Below the pieces are notes generated by a model. The model did no database searches. It saw only the letters and a list, made by a program, of their open reading frames with translations, and was not told where the DNA came from. Below, one piece after another: positions 39,466 through 42,545 of a stretch of DNA of 42,545 bases (positions within the stretch are counted from its first letter, which is position 1; the number at the start of each line of letters is the position of its first letter). The stretch is taken from contig JASGFF010000015.1 of assembly GCA_047605685.1 (NCBI GenBank), positions 1-42,545 on the forward strand, given 5' to 3'. A program made the translations under genes and the position numbers. This stretch comes from JAUASV01 sp047605685 (GTDB lineage Bacteria; Actinomycetota; Actinomycetes; Actinomycetales; Microbacteriaceae).

Positions 39466-40383
39466 ATGACCGAGTTCTGCATCTTCACCGAGCCGCAGGT
39501 CGGAGCCGACTACGACACCCAGCTCGCCCACGCGCGCGCGACCGAGTCGCTCGGCCTCCACGGCTGGTTCCGCTCCGACCACTACATGACGATGGACAGC
39601 GGCGACGGGCTGCCGGGCCCGACGGATGCCTGGACCACCCTCGCGGGCCTCGCCCGCGAGACCTCCCGGCTGCGGCTGGGCACGCTCGTGTCGAGCGCGA
39701 CGCACCGCTACCCGGCGATCCTCGCGATCCAGGTGGCCCAGGTCGACGCGATGTCGGGCGGGCGCATCGACCTGGGCCTCGGCACCGGCTGGTTCGAGGC
39801 CGAGCACCTCGCCTATGGCATCCCGTTCCCCGCCAAGCGCTTCGACCGGCTCGAGGAGCAGCTCGAGGTCATCACCGGGCTGTGGGCGACGCCGGTGGGC
39901 GAGACGTTCTCCTTCGAGGGCGCGCACTACCGGCTCGTCGACGCGCCCGCGCTGCCGAAGCCGCTGCAGTCGCCGCTGCCGCTCATCATCGGCGGGCGCG
40001 GGGCCCGGCGTACGCCCGAGCTCGCGGCGCGCTTCGCCCACGAGTACAACATCGGCTTCGCCGACGAGGACACCATCCGCTCTGCCATCGCCCGCGTGCG
40101 CGAGCGAGCGGATGCCGCGGGCCGCTCGCTGCGCTACAGCGTCGCCCTGCCCACGGTCGTCGGCGCGACCGAGGCCGAGTTCCGGGCCCGCGCCGGGCGC
40201 ATCGGTGCCGACCCGGCGTCGTTCGGGCCCGTCGGCATCGGCGGCTCGGTGCAGGCCACCGTGGACAAGCTCGGTCGGCTGATCGAGCTCGGCGCCGACC
40301 GGGTCTACCTGCAGCTCGTCGACATGTCCGACCTCGAGCACCTCGACCTGATCGGCCGCGAGGTGCTGCCGCGGCTGGGCTGA
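39466..40383 (+). CDS. LLM-class F420-dependent oxidoreductase
   Basis: A 305-residue luciferase-like TIM barrel. Seen: LGLHGWFRSDHYM near the first strands, RLRLGTLVSSATHRYPAILA, VAQVDAMSGGRIDLGLGTGW-F (the family hallmark, also ending each F420 enzyme's barrel strand), FPAKRFDRLEEQLEVI, and LPLIIGGRGARRTPELAARF. It probably uses F420H2 or FMN to reduce an unknown compound. ATG 39466 has GAGG a few bases before it. A long GC hairpin 13 bases after the stop may terminate it. Confidence 0.9.
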   Translation: MTEFCIFTEPQVGADYDTQLAHARATESLGLHGWFRSDHYMTMDSGDGLPGPTDAWTTLAGLARETSRLRLGTLVSSATHRYPAILAIQVAQVDAMSGGRIDLGLGTGWFEAEHLAYGIPFPAKRFDRLEEQLEVITGLWATPVGETFSFEGAHYRLVDAPALPKPLQSPLPLIIGGRGARRTPELAARFAHEYNIGFADEDTIRSAIARVRERADAAGRSLRYSVALPTVVGATEAEFRARAGRIGADPASFGPVGIGGSVQATVDKLGRLIELGADRVYLQLVDMSDLEHLDLIGREVLPRLG

Positions 40384-40395
40384 GCGCGCCCGGGC

Positions 40396-40426
40396 GCCGG
40401 GCCCGTCGGCGACGGCCGGGCCCGGC
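40396..40426 (+). terminator. Strong GC hairpin after the LLM oxidoreductase gene
   Basis: Ten-base perfect arms GCCGGGCCCG and CGGGCCCGGC around an 11-base loop. No U-tract; likely a terminator in this G/C-rich genome. Confidence 0.5.
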
Positions 40427-40441
40427 CGCAGGGAGGCTGGG

Positions 40442-40447
40442 TAGGGT
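40442..40447 (+). promoter_or_regulatory. Leaderless promoter -10 TAGGGT
   Basis: TAGGGT ends six bases before ATG 40454; no ribosome site. Confidence 0.45.
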
Positions 40448-40453
40448 GGCCGC

Positions 40454-41251
40454 ATGAACGCTCGCGGCGAGATCGAGTGCTGGCTCACCGACATGGACGG
40501 GGTGCTGGTGCACGAGAACCAGGCCATCCCGGGGGCCGCCGAGCTGCTGCAGCAGTGGCAGGACGCCGGCGCCCCCTACCTCGTGCTCACCAACAACTCG
40601 ATCTTCACGCCTCGCGACCTCTCCGCCCGGCTGCGCGCCTCCGGGCTCGTCGTGCCCGAGGAGCGCATCTGGACATCCGCCCTCGCCACCGCCGACTTCC
40701 TGGCCAGTCAGATCCCCGGTGGCAGCGCCTTCGTCATCGGCGAGGCCGGCATCACCACGGCGCTGCACGAGGCCGGCTACATCATGACCGAGACCGATCC
40801 CGACTACGTCGTCGTCGGCGAGACCCGCAACTACTCCTTCGAGGCGATCACGAAGGCGATCCGGCTCATCAACGCCGGGGCGCGCTTCATTGTCACCAAC
40901 CCGGATGCCACCGGCCCCTCCGCCGAGGGGGTGCTGCCGGCCACGGGCGCGATCGCCGCGCTCATCACCAAGACCACCGGCAAGGAGCCCTACGTCGTCG
41001 GCAAGCCGAACCCGATGATGTTCCGCAGCGCGATGAACCGCATCGGCGCGCACAGCGAGAACACGGCCATGATCGGCGACCGGATGGACACCGACATCAT
41101 CGCCGGCATCGAGGGCGGTCTGTACACGATCCTCGTGCTGACCGGCATCAGCGACCAGAGCGAGATCGAGCGCTACCCCTTCCGTCCCGACGAGGTGCTG
41201 CCCTCGGTCGCCGAGCTCGTCGGGACCGAGCCGGTCGAGACCGAGCTCTGA
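40454..41251 (+). CDS. HAD-IIA phosphatase (NagD-like)
   Basis: A 265-residue protein. Motif I DMDGVL (residues 13-18; nucleophile Asp13), motif II LTNNS, the C2a cap, motif III Lys in VVGKPNPMMF and motif IV GDRMDTDI are intact. NagD-type enzymes hydrolyse small phosphates such as nucleoside monophosphates or phosphosugars. DMDGVL rather than the canonical DxDGT is normal in this subfamily. The leaderless -10 supports the ATG start. It stands alone, convergent with the septum-formation-type gene. Confidence 0.92.
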   Translation: MNARGEIECWLTDMDGVLVHENQAIPGAAELLQQWQDAGAPYLVLTNNSIFTPRDLSARLRASGLVVPEERIWTSALATADFLASQIPGGSAFVIGEAGITTALHEAGYIMTETDPDYVVVGETRNYSFEAITKAIRLINAGARFIVTNPDATGPSAEGVLPATGAIAALITKTTGKEPYVVGKPNPMMFRSAMNRIGAHSENTAMIGDRMDTDIIAGIEGGLYTILVLTGISDQSEIERYPFRPDEVLPSVAELVGTEPVETEL

Positions 41252-41294
41252 ACAGATGATTCCGCGCAGATGATGCCGGACCGGTGATTCGGTG

Positions 41295-41322
41295 CCGCTG
41301 ATTCCGGGCCGCTGATTCCGGG
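41295..41322. repeat. Two tandem 14-bp repeats between convergent genes
   Basis: CCGCTGATTCCGGG at 41295-41308 and 41309-41322, with looser copies either side, in the 115-base gap between the phosphatase and the membrane protein. No function seen. Confidence 0.5.
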
Positions 41323-41366
41323 CCGGCAACGTCGGGCCGGCGACTCCGGGCGCCGGCCGGTCGCTC

Positions 41367-42545
41367 TCAGTCGGTCGCGACGGCGAGGCTCCCGGCGATG
41401 TCATCGCCGTCGGCACGGCTGACGAAGCACAGGTAGTCGTGGTCGCCGGCATCCCAGTCGGACTCGTCGGCGGCGTAGGAGGTCGCGAGCTGCAGGTCCT
41501 GGTAGGCCTCGGCGGCGCCGTAGTCGAGCACCTTGGCGCTCGTGCACAGCGAGGCGGCCTCGTCCTCGAGCTCGTCCGCGCCGGGATAGCCCGCGGCGGC
41601 GAGGTCCGCGTCGTCGTCGAAGCTGCCCCGTGCGACCAGCTGGCCGGTGTGCACCTGGTCGCAGTCGACGACCGTGTACTCGCTCTCCCAGGCCGAGACG
41701 AAGGGGTCGACGCACTCCCCGCCGAGCAGCTCGGTCCAGGCGTAGGTTCCGGGATCGAGCGGGCCGATCGCGGCGGTGCCGGTCGCGGCCTCGGTCGCGG
41801 TCGTCGCCGGCGTCGGCTGCTCTCGCGTGCCGGCGCGGACGCCGAGCACGAACATGAGCGCGAGCAGCAGCAGGAACACCAGGCCGCCGGCGACGCACAG
41901 CAGCACGATCTGCTGACGCGAGATGCCAGCGGATGCCACGGCGCGCCCGGGCCGGGCGACGACGGGCTCCTCGACGGGCTGGAACCGGCCCTCGCCGAAC
42001 AGGTCGTCGAGGCCCGCGGCCGGAGCGGCCGCCGCGAGGGCCGCGTCCTCGGCCCGAGCGATGCCGGCCGGCCCGGGCACGAGCGCCTCGGCGGTCCCGG
42101 CGGCGAGACTCGCCTCCGGCGGTGTCTGCCAGCCCGGCCACACCGCGGGATCGACGGGCGACGGCACGGCGTACAGCTCGGTCGGCGACCCGGCCAGCAG
42201 CTCGGTCGGCGACCCGGCGGACGCCTCGGGCGGTGCCTCGTCCGGTGCCCCCGCCGGGGTCTGCGCGACGGCATCGGCACCGCCCTGGCCGTACACCTCG
42301 GTGGGCGTCTGCCAGGGCGCCGCGCGGGCGATGTCGTAGGTCTGGGTCGGCTGGTCCCAGTCCTCCGACCCGGTCGCGAGCTCGGCCGGTGCGGGCGGCA
42401 CCGGGTAGGGCGGCGGCAGGGGCGGTCCTGCCGTCGGCGCCGGGCTCTCGACGCTCGGAGGCCCGCCGGCGCCGGGTCCGAAACCGGCCAGCCCGAAGCC
42501 GGCGGGGTCGAAGCCGGCGGGGTCGCCGGCCGGGGCCCCGGCGCC
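41367..42545 (-). CDS. Septum-formation-domain membrane protein, N-terminus beyond the window
   Basis: The frame is open to the right edge with no stop, giving at least 392 residues. The N-terminal part is cytosolic, Pro/Ala/Gly-rich and repetitive (PAGFDPAGF-like units; two GSPTEL units). One membrane helix (QQIVLLCVAGGLVFLLLLAL) follows, then a Thr/Ala linker and an extracellular domain with paired cysteines (GGECVDPF, VDCDQVHTGQLVARG, SLCTSAKVL, DYLCFVS) resembling the septum-formation domain of actinobacteria. Role and partners are unproven. The gene is convergent with the HAD phosphatase. GTG 42401 is an internal codon rather than a start, because the coding character continues upstream. 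Confidence 0.75.
   Translation of the reverse strand, partial: GAGAPAGDPAGFDPAGFGLAGFGPGAGGPPSVESPAPTAGPPLPPPYPVPPAPAELATGSEDWDQPTQTYDIARAAPWQTPTEVYGQGGADAVAQTPAGAPDEAPPEASAGSPTELLAGSPTELYAVPSPVDPAVWPGWQTPPEASLAAGTAEALVPGPAGIARAEDAALAAAAPAAGLDDLFGEGRFQPVEEPVVARPGRAVASAGISRQQIVLLCVAGGLVFLLLLALMFVLGVRAGTREQPTPATTATEAATGTAAIGPLDPGTYAWTELLGGECVDPFVSAWESEYTVVDCDQVHTGQLVARGSFDDDADLAAAGYPGADELEDEAASLCTSAKVLDYGAAEAYQDLQLATSYAADESDWDAGDHDYLCFVSRADGDDIAGSLAVATD
42495..42524 (-). repeat. Two tandem 15-bp repeats in the Pro/Gly-rich region
   Basis: GAAGCCGGCGGGGTC at 42495-42509 and 42510-42524, coding on the minus strand for DPAGF units of the membrane protein's disordered N-terminal part. Confidence 0.6.

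Overview
The window looks like a chromosomal segment of a high-GC actinobacterium, most likely a member of the Microbacteriaceae. Most genes are very G/C rich with G or C in third codon positions, GTG starts and stop/start overlaps are common, several genes appear to be leaderless, and the gene content (RhaEW-type rhamnose catabolism, circularly permuted ATP-grasp/alpha-E/transglutaminase cassette, fused Wzz-BY-kinase, LuxS-Pfs pair, septum-formation lipid-anchored-type protein) fits that family. This is inference from sequence; no marker gene such as rRNA is present.

Bases 1 to about 12,800 are an exopolysaccharide (EPS) locus in small transcription units of alternating direction: start of a UDP-sugar dehydrogenase, a nitroreductase-like protein, Wzx flippase, pyruvyl transferase, four glycosyltransferases, Wzy polymerase/ligase, an acyltransferase and a second, N-terminally shortened priming sugar transferase. 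It is visibly more A/T rich than the rest (bases 2221-2280 hold 26 G/C of 60; bases 33001-33060 hold 48 of 60) and uses TTA codons. From 12.8 to 15.4 kb a host-like unit carries a small membrane protein, a complete priming sugar transferase and a low-molecular-weight tyrosine phosphatase. The composition change falls exactly between the two tandem sugar transferases. The matching chain-length regulator/tyrosine kinase is 21 kb away at 36.7-38.2 kb.

From 15.6 to 17.4 kb are a coiled-coil repeat protein and a MarR regulator divergent from a membrane protein. Bases 17,453-25,207 are an L-rhamnose catabolic cluster: rhaI, rhaEW, rhaB, rhaM and an LldD-type lactate dehydrogenase on the minus strand, divergent from a LacI-family repressor, with two related palindromes placed as operators. 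No sugar transporter is included. Bases 25,261-28,792 hold the ATP-grasp/alpha-E/transglutaminase cassette.

From 28.8 to 42.5 kb are housekeeping and accessory units: MarR-MFS exporter, alpha/beta hydrolase, a lipoate-ligase-like gene translationally coupled to a heme/siderophore permease and ATPase (with a DtxR/IdeR-like box over the promoter), a small membrane protein, a DUF222/13E12-like fragment with a perfect SOS (LexA) box, VanZ and VanY-like proteins, the Wzz-BY-kinase, LuxS and Pfs, an LLM oxidoreductase, a NagD-like phosphatase and the C-terminal part of a septum-formation-type membrane protein running off the right edge. I see no rRNA, tRNA, CRISPR array, intact insertion sequence or phage. 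No single wholly new system is proven; the most interesting signals are the truncated sugar transferase at the compositional junction, the SOS box in the DUF222 fragment, the over-represented GGATGCC word, and the lipoate-ligase/heme-transport coupling.
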